A stretch of 64,000 nt of DNA from Larus michahellis. Its lineage: Eukaryota; Chordata; Aves; Charadriiformes; Laridae. The notes below the pieces were generated by a model. It was not told where the DNA came from. It worked only from the letters and a program-made list of their open reading frames with translations, and made no database searches. The position numbers were made by a program, and so were the translations under genes. Of this stretch, positions 34,986 through 47,432 are shown one piece after another (position 1 is the stretch's first letter; every line of letters begins with the position of its first letter). The DNA is taken from positions 4,097,967 to 4,161,966 of the forward strand of contig NC_133917.1 in NCBI RefSeq assembly GCF_964199755.1. Direction: 5' to 3'.

Positions 34986-36409
34986 ATTTTGAAAATAATA
35001 TTAATTAAAAGCTGGAAGGCAGATTTATTATTTCCCCCCCCACCCCACCCCCCCTCCGGGGAAAGTTGCTACCTGCTACCTGAGCAGGTTTTACTCCGGT
35101 TTGGGGCAAAAAAAGCTATTTTCCTGCCTCCGCTTGAATTAAAAAACCACTTTAATTCGCACTTTTAGCCAAAAAACCCACCAGGAATGTTGCCGCCGCC
35201 GCCAGACACCTCCCTATAAACAAAGCACCGCTCCGCGATTCTACATCCCCTAAAATATTAGGAATTTTAGATTTTTTTTTTTTTTTTTCCTCGCTTTTTT
35301 AGGGGCTCCCCTTCCCGGCGCTGATGAGATTTATCCCGAAGTGCGTTTAATCAGCAAATTAAATTTAATTGAGGCGGTGTTGCCGGAGGGTGTGTGTGTG
35401 TGGGGGGGGGGGTGTTCTCCCCCTGCTTTTTTCGCTGCTGTTAACTTTTTTTGCAACGCGGTTACTTGGTAATTTAAGACCCAGCGAAGTCCCGTTTCCG
35501 CGGGGAGATTTCGGTGCTGCCTTCTTTTGTTGGGCTGAGATTCGCCAATAAATCTGGGAAGGAGAAAAATAATGAAATAAATCACACCCCACAACTTCCC
35601 ACCGCCCCCCCCCCCCCCCAATGAAAAAGAATATTTGAGAATGAAAAGCCTCCTCCCGCCGCGGTACCAACGCGGGGGGAAAAAAAGAAAAACCTAAACA
35701 AACGCTTAAAAGTGTCAGAAAGCGCTTTCAAAGCTCGGCAGAAAGAAGAGGGATAAATTTCAGAAGTAGGAACAGATTAATTTCTCTTCCCCACACACCT
35801 CCCGGTTTCCTGGTTCGCAGACATGTGTTTTGACAATTGCCAGAATTCCCCCTTTTTTTTTTTTTTTTTCTCTTCTCTTCTTTTTCTTTCTTTCTCTACC
35901 TTCCAACCTCTGGAAACGTGCGCAGCGACTGAGAGGTTTTGCAAGCGAGAAAAAAACATTATTTTTTTTCCTTCCACCCCCCACCCCCCCCCCAGTATCG
36001 CTATTATTTTTATTATTATTATTATTTTTCGCGCTGAGCCTTGCAACTTGAAGGGAGTCGCCCTGAACTTTTGGTGCACTTTCCTAAAGCAACTCCGGGG
36101 ATAAAATGAAGGCAACAAGAACACGTTTAAGGCCATTTCCCTCCACCACGCTGCAAAATAAATAAATAAATAAATAAATCCGAATTAAAAAAAAAAAATT
36201 AAAAATCAAGAGGGGAAAAAAAGCAAAGAAATGACTCGTCTGGGCAACTCTACGGGCGACGCACGGGGTGGTAAATGCTCTTTTTTATCCACCTAGGGCG
36301 AAAAAAAAAAATAAAAAAATAAAGGTTTTTGCGGAGGGTTGTGTTAAAAAAAAAAAAAGCAAAACCGACGCGGGTTGTTATTTTTTTTTCAGCCCCTCTT
36401 CTCGGAAAG

Positions 36410-36615
36410 ATATGGGGGGAAATGGGTGCTTTCGCTAATTATGGCTTTGTGCGTCTTGGTGCAGAAGTTGCCTTTTAATTAGCAAATCAAGCTCCCGAAT
36501 AGGCCACCCTCTTCCAAACGCGGTGTCTGCAGCGCCGGAATAAAACTTTAAATAGTCTCTGAAGCTCTGAATAGAAGAATTCAGGGGAAGGAGAGATGAA
36601 ATCTCTCTCCTTTTT

Positions 36616-36649
<34 letters not shown>

Positions 36650-36740
36650 TTAAGAGCTGCCCAGACTCTGACTCCGAGGTTGTAATTACAGAGAATAGAG
36701 ACGGCTCCAAAACAATACGAGCCATTTCAGGCCGGGGGAA
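36410..36740. promoter_or_regulatory. Candidate non-coding block with TAATTA sites
   Basis: Contains CGCTAATTATGGC, CTTTTAATTAGCAAATCAAGC and GTTGTAATTACAGAG, all homeodomain-type cores, in complex sequence broken by one T-run (36610-36650). Confidence 0.35.
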
Positions 36741-37915
36741 AGAGGTAAATAAACCTCCACATAAACCTCCACGAGTTTGTTATTGTCACCCTGTTACCCC
36801 TTTTTTTGTTTTAGGGGGAGATGTGTTGTTATTCCCATTTTCTTTTTTTTTTTCTATTATTTTTAAAAAGCGTTATTTACAGCAGAAAGCGATATATTGA
36901 CGAGGAAAACCCTGTTGTAAAGAGCAGGAATAAATTCCCAGCGAAAGCCCCAAATAAATAATTAGGGCTCACGTGTGCCATAAATGTCAAGTTAAAAAAA
37001 AAAAAAAAAAAAAAAGGCAAAGAGGAAGGGAAAAGGGCGGGGGGGGGAAGGCAGAGATCCCAGATACAAGGTGAAATCAGTTTAAATAAAAAGGCTTTTA
37101 ATGGCATCACTTGTATTTACCTCTAAGAGCTTGGAGTATTTAATCAGGGGCGAGCGCGGTGCCTTATGGCCAGATGTCAGCGGTGGGTGCGCGGGTGCGT
37201 AGGTGCGGGCATTTTTGGGGTGTGTGTGTGGGGGGTGAGAGTCAGCGTGTCCCCCCCCCTTTTTCTGCACCCCAAAAGAGACATTTGTGCGGCAGTTTAC
37301 AGAAAACCCCCTCAACCTGCTGGAATAATATTAATTTTTAAGCCTGGGGGGACACACACACACGCGGTGGCTCCGAGCGGGCGGGCACCTCCCAACCCCC
37401 GACACGCGTGTGGAGGGGGGGGGGCGGGGGTGGGGAGGGAGCCCCGTCTTTTGCCCCACGCCCGGATCAGCCCCAAATGGGCTGGAAAGAGAAGAGAAAC
37501 AGGCCCCCCCTTCCCTTCCATTCCCCCCCCTCCCCAAACCCCATCGGCCGCGGGGCTGGGCAGCAGCTCGCTGCCAGTAGCGGTATCTGCAGGCTGTTCA
37601 GGGAGGGAGGGGCGGGGGGGGGACACCGATTTGGATTTGTTTCCTTTCAGTAATTACTGAGGGATAGAAAACACATGTGTTGGGATCGTTTTTTTTTTTT
37701 TAAAGCCCTTTTTTTTTTTTTTTTTTTTCTTCTTCCCCCCCTAAATCAGTTCATCAATTCGCTAATTATATGGGGGGGGGGGGGGGGGAGGAGGAAATCT
37801 CCCGACACACACACATATACATATATATTTTTTTTTTTCTTTCTATTTTTTCTCTCCCCCCACCCCGTGTGAGCATCAGTGGGGGGGGCGGGGGGGGGGG
37901 GGAGGAAGGGGGGGG
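36741..37915. other. HOXC8-HOXC6 spacer segment
   Basis: Mixed G/C runs, CA/GT simple sequence and A/T runs. A complex patch at 37075-37185 (AATAAAAAGGCTTTTAATGG) is the only notable part. No gene supported. Confidence 0.5.
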
Positions 37916-38560
37916 GCAATATGGCAATATTTCAGATTTCTATGGGCGCTTTTCTTTTCTGGGAACAAAGAGCAACTCCTATTAAAGAGCTACTCGAAGA
38001 CTTGTACATATTTCTACCGCTGTGTAGCACTTTTAATAAAACATCTGTTCTTGCTTCTGCTGATGAGTTTACATAATTGTTTGCAGACCAATTTAACCAG
38101 AAAGCGCCCCACATATTCCCTCTACACGTTTTCATGGGGGAAAAAAATAAATACCTTTTGGGTAGTGACATATCTTGATGAAATACTTTCGAGAAATCCC
38201 CCAACTGCTCGAAAAATATCAAGGCGGGGGGGGTGGGGGGGGGGAAGAAGAAAATAAAAGGAACATCCAGTGCGTTCAAAACGTGAGGCTGAGGAATTGC
38301 AATGGGTAAAACATACTTTAATGATGCCTCGTTTGTATTTGCAGGAGCTTTCGGGGTGGTTGTGCCTTATTATTTATATTTTTATTTTTTTCCACCCCCT
38401 CCTCGTTCTCTTCCTTTTCTCCCCAGAAACCTGGGTTTTAACGCGGGGAGAGGATTCTATTTTAAGTTTCTTTACGGCAGCTGGTTTCTGTTCACTATAA
38501 ATCGACCAGACTTTTAAGACTTGCCCTCTGTTTAGAGAAGTAATAAAACACTTAACTTTC
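37916..38560. promoter_or_regulatory. Candidate conserved non-coding block
   Basis: Complex AT-rich sequence (37916-38220 and 38275-38560) with TTTTAATAAAACATC, GAGTTTACATAATTG and ACTTTAATGATGCC; a G-run at 38225-38245 separates the halves. Regulatory role inferred from texture. Confidence 0.35.
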
Positions 38561-40145
38561 TCGACTCCTAGTCACACGGTTATCACCCAGGTCTCCGCTA
38601 CAACAGCCCCCGAGCACCTATACAAAAATAAAAAAAAAAAATAAAAAAATAAAAAAAAAAGGGGGGGGGGAGAAAAGTAGTAGTAGTAGTAGTAGTAGTA
38701 ATAATAATAATAATAACAACACTAAAATAATAATTCGAAAGAAAAAACAAAACCCTAGAAGGAGTCTTTCTAGAAACTCCTCCAAACTTTGGCAAGGTTG
38801 GAGCGGGTCTAAACGCCCTTCCATAGGTGCAGCCCCCCCCCCAACCCCCCCCCCCAATTCAATCTGCCCTCGCAGAGGTCCAGCCCCTCCAGCTGTAGCT
38901 TACTTTTAATTTACTCGCCAAATTACAGCGGGCTGTAAGCAATACATAAGGTAAGACAAGACGCCAATAACTGCAAAAGCCTTCACTCATTCATCTCTCC
39001 CCCCCCCACCTCCAAGCCCCCCCCCCCCCAAGTCCATTTGTTGGACCCTCCGCACCAGTTTAATCCCTGGGAGCAGCTTTGCGCTGGGCGCTGGTGGTTT
39101 CCAAAGTGACACACACAACCCCCCCCAACCCCCCCCCCCAAACCTGAAAGGACTTGGGTTGAGGGGAGATTGTGCCCATGGCTACCAATATTTGCAACCC
39201 AGCCCTGGCTCTCCAGATCGGGCCAGCTCAGGGTGCCTCTGGCTGGGGGGGGGGGGGGTGCGTGGGGGGGGGGTGGGGCTCACAGCTCAGCAGAAGGCGG
39301 AAAAATAAAAAATAAAATTAAAATTAAATAGTAATACCCTTCCAGTACTCGCCATTTCTTTCCTACTTTCTTGATTTTTCCGCCTTTTTCTTTGATTCCA
39401 GAAATCCCCGGGCAGGCGGTGGGGAGAGGGGTGAAAAAAAAGGGAAACGAAAGGAAAGTGAAGTTGGCTTTTTTTTGGGGGGGTGGGGGTGGGGGTGGGG
39501 TGGGGGAAACCGCCTGTAAATCTTCCCCCTGTGCAGGAGTCTTATATCTGCACCAGGCTGGCTCCAGGTTGGGCAGCCTGAGGTGGGAGCCAGGCTAACA
39601 AGGTCCATGTGCTAAATAAGATGGTGCCCACTTCCAGCTATCTCTTTTTTGGTTAGAAACTTTATTTTTTTTTTTTTTTTTCCCCCTAGTGACACTCAGG
39701 GGAAGCCTTAACGTTATAGAAGATGAATACACGAGCTTTTTTTTTTCAGTTGTAGTCTCGTTTATGGTTTTATTGCTACCATTGATTACTTTGCTTTGTT
39801 ACACAGAGGAAAAAGAGCATAAAATCCGTTGGCATCCGGGTTCCTGTTATAGCTGGGGAAAAAAATATACACACACACACCCCCCCCCCCAACCCTTCTT
39901 TGTCAGCTAAAATCTTTTCGGGATACGTCGCTAAAAACAACAACAACAACAAAAAAAGGGAATTAAGTCTATGGATGGAGAGCAAGGCAAACAAACGCTC
40001 TCAGTTTTGCATTGGAGTGTGCACCCACAAACCTTCCTCTCCCCAGCCCCCCGCGCCCTCACATTGGAAATAAAAAACGTGGAGACGGTGGAGGTTTAAA
40101 AAAAAAAAAAAGAAAAAGAAAAAGAAAAAAAAAAGAAAAGAAAAG
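38561..40145. other. HOXC8-HOXC6 spacer segment, homopolymer-rich
   Basis: Poly-C, poly-G and poly-A/T runs, a (TAG)n/(TAA)n stretch at 38677-38716, and little complex sequence. I see nothing I can name. Confidence 0.5.
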
Positions 40146-40149
40146 AAAC

Positions 40150-40450
40150 AGAGAGGAGGCCAGGGTTTCCCTGCCATAATTGAATTTTTAAATAGCAAGC
40201 CACCAGAATGATAAAGATACCTCGCAATATTTACAGATCAGCAGGTATGTTTTACATTTAAGGGGCAATTTATGGCTCTAGATTGAAATTAAAATTAGAT
40301 TAGCTGCCTTCATTTCAATTAGTTCTAGGTGCAATCTACCCAGAGAAGATAGAATATAATCCCCCCTTTCATCTAACTAAATATTTGCAATAGAAGTTTC
40401 CCAATCAGTTGTAAATATCCGCAACTATAAATTGCTGCAAACACAAACAC
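40150..40450. promoter_or_regulatory. Candidate conserved non-coding block upstream of HOXC6
   Basis: Complex AT-rich sequence (CCATAATTGAATTTTTAAAT, GATTGAAATTAAAATTAGAT, ATTTCAATTAGTTC, CCAATCAGTTG) about 1.2-1.5 kb before HOXC6. Several homeodomain-type ATTA cores. Confidence 0.4.
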
Positions 40451-40789
40451 GAGGTTGCGTCCCCAGCCCAGGCTCCCCATTGCTCTCCATTCCAAATAAA
40501 AATCCTCTTTTTCTTTCTTTCTTTCTTTCTGTTTTTGTGGGTTTTTTTTTCCTGGTGTTGTAGTTGTTGAAAAAAAAAAAAAATTATGCAATTATCCTCT
40601 AGCACTGAAAATTAGCAGGGAATTGGAGGGGAGAAATGTCAAAGTAGAGGAGAAATCTAACTTCCAGCCTAACGTGAGTTTGCAATGTTGGGTGTTGCTT
40701 TTCTGGATGTCTTTTCTCTCTCCCTCTCTCTTTTTTTTTTTTTTTCTTTTTTTTTTTTCCCTTTCCCCTCCCCAAGACACACTTTGGGA

Positions 40790-41045
40790 AGGCTCTGAAA
40801 CACGTTATCAATCCAGAAGTCGCCATGTTTCCCCCCCTCTCTTTATGTAATATTTTCTCATCAGGAACACAACCATTTGATTCCATGATATTGACCAATG
40901 CTACATGAGAACAAGAAGGGGAAAAAAAAAAAAGAAAAAGAAAAAGAAAAAGAAAAAGAAAAAGGAGAGTAATTTATGGCTTAATATTCTGTGGACATCT
41001 GAGATTTATTACTGTGAATTCTGAGCTATTTTATTACAAGATATT
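40790..41045. promoter_or_regulatory. Candidate proximal HOXC6 upstream element
   Basis: Two complex halves around an (AAAAAG)n run (40930-40965): CACAACCATTTGATTCC, ATATTGACCAATGC, then AGTAATTTATGGC and TTATTACAAG. TTTATGG is CDX/posterior-HOX-like. It lies 0.6-0.85 kb before the HOXC6 start. Confidence 0.4.
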
Positions 41046-41489
41046 AAGCAAACATTTCTTTTTTTAAAAAAAAAAAAAAAAGACAACAACAAACCAAACC
41101 AAAACAGGACACAAGCACCAGAACGCACAGACACAGACGGGGCTTCCAAACCTCACTGTCCATCAGCCAAAAAAAAAAAGGGGGGCGAGGGTGAGGGGAG
41201 GGGGGGGGGGAAGGAAAAGTTAAGCCTGGCTTAAGAAATTTGTGCCCCCCCCCTTCCCCTTCCAGCCCAGCCGCTCCCACCCACCCCCCCCCACCACCTC
41301 CCTCCCCCCCCAACTTCCCTCCCCAAGGCAGGACCCCCAGCCCTGGCTGCCCTCCCCACCGCATCCTCCCCATCCCCCGGCACCCGGGGGGTGCTGGGGG
41401 GGGTTTGGGGGTGCAGGACTTACTTTCCATGCCCACTTAGTTTCAACTAGGGAATCAACAGAAGCAAAAGCAATTTTTTCCCTTTTTGA

Positions 41490-41643
41490 CACCCGCCTCC
41501 CCATTGGCTCCCCCCGGGTCAGCTGACTTTGTCATTTTGTCTGTCCTGGAGCAGAGCCTTCCCTATAACAATCTAGTTCAGACTACAAACTGGAGACAGA
41601 AATAAATATTAAAGAAATCACACAGCCAGGTATAGAGGAGGAT
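41490..41643 (+). promoter_or_regulatory. HOXC6: HOXC6 proximal promoter and 5'UTR
   Basis: Carries an inverted CCAAT box (ATTGG, 41503-41507) and the palindrome GTCAGCTGAC (41518-41527). The sequence from about 41535 (TGTCTGTCCTGGAGC, then ACTGGAGACAGAAATAAA) resembles the mammalian HOXC6 mRNA 5' end as I recall it, so the start is probably near 41535. The sequence stays complex up to the ATG. Confidence 0.7.
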
Positions 41644-42043
41644 ATGAATTCCTATTTTACAAACCCATCTTTATCCTGCCATCTAACCAGTGGCCAAGAG
41701 GTGCTTCCCAACGTAGCCCTCAATTCAACTGCCTATGACCCTGTCAGGCATTTTTCTACTTATGGAGCAGCCGTTGCTCAAAACCGGATTTATTCTTCTC
41801 CTTTTTATTCACCGCAAGATAATGTTGTGTTTAGCTCCAGCCGAGGACCTTATGACTATGGATCTAATGCTTTTTACCAAGAAAAAGACATGCTTTCTAG
41901 CTGCAGGCAAAATTCTATGGGACATAATACACAGACATCAATCGCACAGGATTTTACCAGTGACCAAAACAGGAACACTTCGCAAGAACAAAAAACTAGC
42001 ATTCAAATATACCCATGGATGCAGCGTATGAACTCCCACAGTG
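41644..42043 (+). CDS. HOXC6: HOXC6 exon 1 (N-terminal coding exon)
   Basis: Homeobox transcription factor of paralogue group 6, acting in the nucleus at the cervico-thoracic transition. The exon encodes residues 1-133 plus one base. [20 protein letters not shown], the [20 protein letters not shown] stretch and the hexapeptide IYPWMQ (about 122-127) are diagnostic. The start is the family N-terminus. Met83 (ATG at 41890, in EKDMLSSC) is conserved and is where the shorter human isoform made from the upstream promoter begins. The donor after CACAGTG is a consensus GTAAGT. With exon 2 the product is 237 aa, two longer than human. Confidence 0.98.
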
Positions 42044-43172
<1,129 letters not shown>

Positions 43173-43304
43173 AAAAAAAAAAAAAAAAAAAAAAAAAAGT
43201 GACAGCTCGGCGGCAGGAACCCCCCCCCCCCAGTGTCGTCCCCGTCCCCCCCCCCGCCCGACACCCTCCACCCCGTATTTATCACTGGCACAATGTTTGG
43301 CTAC

Positions 43305-43337
<33 letters not shown>

Positions 43338-44060
43338 AAAAGATAATAACTTGGGGGGGGCGGTGTGTGTGTGTGTTAAAAAATAAGGTCTAAGGTGGAA
43401 ATGTGACGCCCCCCCTCCCCACTGCTACACAGTGTCGTCCCGTCCGCCCCCCCCCCCCCGCAGCTCTTCCCAGTGACCCCCCCCCCGCCCCGCACACGCA
43501 TCTCCGCCATCGCCTATTTATCTAACTCGGGATAAGACTGTTTCAAGCCGCACACTCCCCCCATCCCTCCCCATCCCTCCGCCTTCCCCCCCCCCTCCCC
43601 CGCCCCCCCAAAAAAATAAATTGGGCATCCGCTGTGCCGGGTCGGACTGTGCCCAGCCGCTTCTCCTCCGCCCCCCCCCCCCCAAAACCAGAGCAATTCT
43701 TCCTCCCCTGGTGAAAAAATCTGATTTCCCTGAGAAAAAGCTCCTTCCACCTAAATATAGCATTTCCAAGAGCATCCTCCTTGTATTTAAGCAGATACCT
43801 GGGCTCATCACTGCATACTACAAACTGTGACAGTTTCTGTGTGAATATTTTTAACTGTGTTTGTGGTACCTGTATTTATATTTATGTTTAGCACTGTAAT
43901 GTTCCACAGTATAAAGTGAATGGAGTTCTATAGCAGTAGAAAAGGAAAAAAAAAAGAAAAAAAAAATTAATAAAAAATCTTGTGTTACACCCTCTCATGT
44001 ATAAAGGTCATGTCCAGAGGACTATGTTGAGTATTTAATAAAAACTGAATATTATTTTTA
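43173..44060 (+). other. HOXC6: HOXC6 3'UTR
   Basis: Starts with an A-run, then C-rich low-complexity sequence (43215-43690), then an AT-rich complex part (43780-44060) with AATAAA at 43969-43974 and 44037-44042. The latter complex part has normal UTR texture. Confidence 0.65.
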
Positions 44061-46090
44061 AAGTTTATAGAATGGCCTCTGAGCTTCAGTTGAAACCTTT
44101 CGTGTTGGTAACAGCCTGTTAGAAAGTTCACTTATCTTCTGTGTGTTGTTCCTGAAAAATCAGCTCCCTCTCTCCTTTTTCTCCCCTCCTTCGTACCTCT
44201 CTCATTCAAGAGTATTCCAAAAAAAAAAAAAAAAAAAAAGGAAAAGGGGGGAAAAAAAAAATTACATTTTGCTTTGTCTCCTTGAATTAGTCTTGTTACT
44301 GTATTGTTCGGTGGCATCAGGAATCTATGCCATACCTCTCGCTTCATGATTAAAAATGGATTTCCAAAGTTCAAAACAGTATATATTTCTTATTGCACCC
44401 TCCTCAGTCAAATACCAGGTCAAAGGTTCTGCTTCTCTTTTTTATTATTTTGATTTAATTTGAGCTCTACACCAGCTGAGAATCCCCCAGCTCTGCGGAA
44501 GGACCCACTTCTCCCCCCCCCCTCCCCAACCCGCCTCCCTCCCCCTCGACTTATTTCGACCCAATAGACCTTTCCAGGGAGGGGGGGGAGTCACTTTTAT
44601 CCAGAAACTCATCCTTAGGAGAACGAAAATTGTGGATATAACGCTGGGAGACAAACCCTGCTGCTGTGGATCGCAGGCTCGGATAACCCATTGCGAAGGC
44701 TGGATAAAAAAAAAAAAAAGAAAAAAAAAAAACCAAGAAAAACCAACAAAACCTGCATTTTTCTCGCCTCTTTGTCACTGCTGTAATATTTACTGGGCTG
44801 TTCAGTAGGTTGCACTTAGCCAGGGATGATATTTCCCTGGAAGCAGCTTTGTCCCCTTCAAGGTTGTTTTTTTTTTCTGGTTTTTTTTTGTTTTTTTTTT
44901 TATGAAACATCCAGGATTTGGTGTTAAGTGACCATAACCAGGAGAAAAAAAAAAAAAAGAAAAAGAAAAAGAAAAAAAAAAAAGTAGGGGGGGAAAAAAA
45001 AAAAGCAGCCTGGGGAGGTTTTTTCAGCCCATCCTTTGCTCGTCTCCAGCCTGGAATGTGCAGGCGATTTTTACAAAGCGCAGGAAAGACGTGGGAAGAA
45101 AAAAAATAAATATATATGTAAAATTATAAGTCTCTCTTAAAACGAAAGAAAAGAAGCAAAGAGCACCAACAACCAGGAGCCAAGAGCGTTTTGCAAGAGG
45201 GCAACGACCTGGCCGGGGAGCAGGAGGCTTCCCTGGGTGTAAACCAGTTTGAATTTCCAATGATGACAATAAAAAAAAAAAAAGGGCAAAAAAAAACCCC
45301 AAAACAACAAACCCACCCCAGACAACCGACCCAAACGTATATATCCACAACCACACATATATAATTCGGCGCCTATAGAGAGAAGGAAGGCGAGATGTAA
45401 CACCCAGCGCATTCAAGGCATTCTCTGGCTGTTGAAAGGAGACGGAATAGAAAGAAAACGTGCTCAGGTCTGGAAGGCAAAACCCGAATCGGGCTGGGGG
45501 GGCTCGGAGCTGCCCCTCTCCCATGGCACACAGCCCCCCCACTCCCACCCCTCCCCACCTTCTCCCAGCTCCGGACCAGAAGGGAGGGCTGGAAATTCAG
45601 ATTTCAAGGTATTTATTTCCCTTTCGCCCTTTGAAGAGAGGGGCTGGTTTCTCCACCGAGCAGCAGACAAGGAAGATCCAGGCTTCTGCCAGCAATAAAT
45701 TGCAAGAGAAGGGAGAAAACGAGGGGGGGAAAGGTAAAAGGAATGTAAACTTTGGCGCATTGGAGGAGCTTATATGCGAGGAGCAGCCCCTGCGGAACCC
45801 TCAGGAGCTTCCCTGACCTCCACCGCTCCCCATAACCTCGGAAAACAACGCGGGGAATGCGCTTCCTTCCACCTCGCCGGCAGATCTTCGCGCGCAATTC
45901 CGAAAAAAAAAAAAAAACCCAAAAAAAAAACGGACATCAAATATGTTGCGGAGGTAACGCGCTGCTGCGACCTTCCCCTCCTGGTTGGAAAAAGAACGAA
46001 AAAACCCGCACTTTTCCTGTCCCCTGCCCGCGCAGCTGCGATTTTGGGACGGAAGAAACAGAACAAAATGCGCGCAAAACAGGAAAAAAA
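44061..46090. other. HOXC6-HOXC5 spacer
   Basis: No gene seen. A DR1 nuclear-receptor-like pair AGGTCA-A-AGGTTC is at 44417-44429. A-runs at 44220-44260, 44705-44730 and 44945-45005. Complex patches at 44620-44700 and 45360-45480 without known motifs. Confidence 0.55.
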
Positions 46091-46099
46091 AAAAAAAAA

Positions 46100-46400
46100 A
46101 GGATGTTTGGAAATCGCGGAGAGCGGAGGCAGCGCGGACGCAGCCTGCGCGCTGCGCACACACCACCCCCACCCGCCCTCCCGCAACCTCCATCCTCCTT
46201 CCGCGGATGCGCGGCGGGCGGGGGGGCGCGGAGCGGCGGTGCGCTGCCGCGGAGCAGCGCTAGGTGCCGCTGCCGCCTCGCCGTCCCGCGGCGCGCTCCG
46301 CCCGCGCTCCCCCGCGCACCCCCGGCGCCTTCCGCGGGCCCCCATCAATTACCCGCCCCGGGGGTCATCAAGGCAAATTGATGAGTGGCCGGCGCCGTCA
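46100..46400. promoter_or_regulatory. HOXC5: CpG island upstream of HOXC5
   Basis: About 300 bp rich in CpG (GCGGACGCAGCCTGCGCGCT, GCGGCGGGCGGGG), 450-750 bp before the HOXC5 start codon, as expected for a Hox promoter. Confidence 0.6.
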
Positions 46401-46560
46401 CGTGACGCCACTTAAATATCCCATATTTGGGCAGCGCGTATTGGGGGAAAAAAGAAAGAAGAATCCCCACCTATAAATTCTGCACTTTAGGAGGAAACAA
46501 AAACGCGCCCCCCCACCCCTGAACTTCAAAGGGCCACAAATCACCCTAATCAAAGCGGTT
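46365..46560 (+). promoter_or_regulatory. HOXC5: HOXC5 promoter with E-box/CRE palindrome and CArG box
   Basis: The 12-bp palindrome CGTCACGTGACG (46396-46407) holds a CACGTG E-box, and CCATATTTGG (46421-46430) is a full CC(A/T)6GG CArG box for SRF. They are 14 bp apart and 420-450 bp upstream of the ATG. Later sequence (ACCCCTGAACTTCAAAGGGC) is also complex. Start site not visible. Confidence 0.6.
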
Positions 46561-46562
46561 GC

Positions 46563-46770
46563 AAAAAAAAAAAAAAAAAAAAAAAAAGAAAAAAAAAGGA
46601 AAAAAAAAGGAAAAAAAAGGGGGGGGAAGAAGATAAAAAGAGGGGAAAAAAAGAGGGGGGGAAGAAGAAAAGAGAGGGGGAAAAGAGGAAAAAAGAAAAA
46701 AGGAGGAAAAAAGAGGGGAAAAAGAAGAAAAAAGAGGAAAAAGAAAGGAGGAAAAAAGAGGAAAAAAAAA
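46563..46770 (+). repeat. HOXC5: 208-nt homopurine tract upstream of HOXC5
   Basis: Every base is A or G except one T at 46634. It is followed at once by a pyrimidine-rich stretch (46771-46845) that runs up to the start codon. Triplex or hairpin formation is possible. The Phe/Leu/Pro minus-strand and Lys/Gly frames here are artefacts. Confidence 0.9.
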
Positions 46771-46847
46771 TCCCCCTCCCCAAATTTTCTTCCCCCCCCT
46801 TTTTTTTTTTTTTTAAAATTTTTTTCCTTTCCCTCCCCTCCTGCGCC

Positions 46848-47307
46848 ATGAGTTCTTACGTCGCCAATTCCTTTTATAAGCAAAGTCCCCCCGTTCCTGC
46901 CTATGCCATGCAAAGTTATGGAAATTATGGAAGTGTGCCTGAGGTTCAGTCCCCCAGGTACCGCTACGGGGGCTTGGATCTGAGCATCACCCTCCCCTCC
47001 TCCGGGGCTGCCACCTCCCTCGGTGGCTTGGAGATGGCTGCGACCCCCCGAGCTAACCCCGAGCGACCTTCCTGCACGGTCATGGGTTCTTCAGGGCATC
47101 CTTTAGCCAGAGACGATCAAGCATCCCTAAATCCCGGGATTTACAGTCAGAAGAGTGTTAACACGCCGCTGGAGGAGAGATCTAAGAGCTCGGGTGAAAT
47201 CAAAGCTGAGCCCGTGCAAACAGCACAACAAGGAGCACCACAACTGCAGCAGCAGCAACAACCTCCACAAATTTACCCCTGGATGACCAAACTACACATG
47301 AGCCATG
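46848..47307 (+). CDS. HOXC5: HOXC5 exon 1 (N-terminal coding exon)
   Basis: Homeobox transcription factor of paralogue group 5, acting in the nucleus in cervical and brachial regions. The exon encodes residues 1-153 plus one base. MSSYVANSFYKQSPPVPAY, YGGLDLSITLP, ERSKSSGEIK and the hexapeptide IYPWMT (about 142-147) identify it. The start has a good context (GCGCCATGA). Before the hexapeptide there is a glutamine tract (LQQQQQPPQ), where mammals have a Pro/Ala/Ser linker. The donor after AGCCATG is GTAAAA, weaker than consensus at +5. With exon 2 the protein is 224 aa against 222 in human. Confidence 0.97.
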
Positions 47308-47398
47308 GTAAAACTTTCGCTTCTTGATTTTTTTTTTTTTTTTGGGTTTCACAAGATTTTTTTTCCTTTTTTTTTTTTTCTTCCCTCTCTCTCTCTCT

Positions 47399-47432
<34 letters not shown>

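Noticed and set aside
23095-41490. A HOXC7 gene or remnant
   Set aside because: No homeobox or hexapeptide was found on either strand; vertebrate HOXC clusters lack group 7.
44417-44429. DR1 nuclear receptor element AGGTCA-A-AGGTTC
   Set aside because: Reasonable match but isolated, in sequence without other signs of constraint; kept only as a note in the spacer entry.
46550-46913. Phe/Leu/Pro-rich minus-strand frames opposite the HOXC5 leader
   Set aside because: Shadow of the homopurine tract, not coding.
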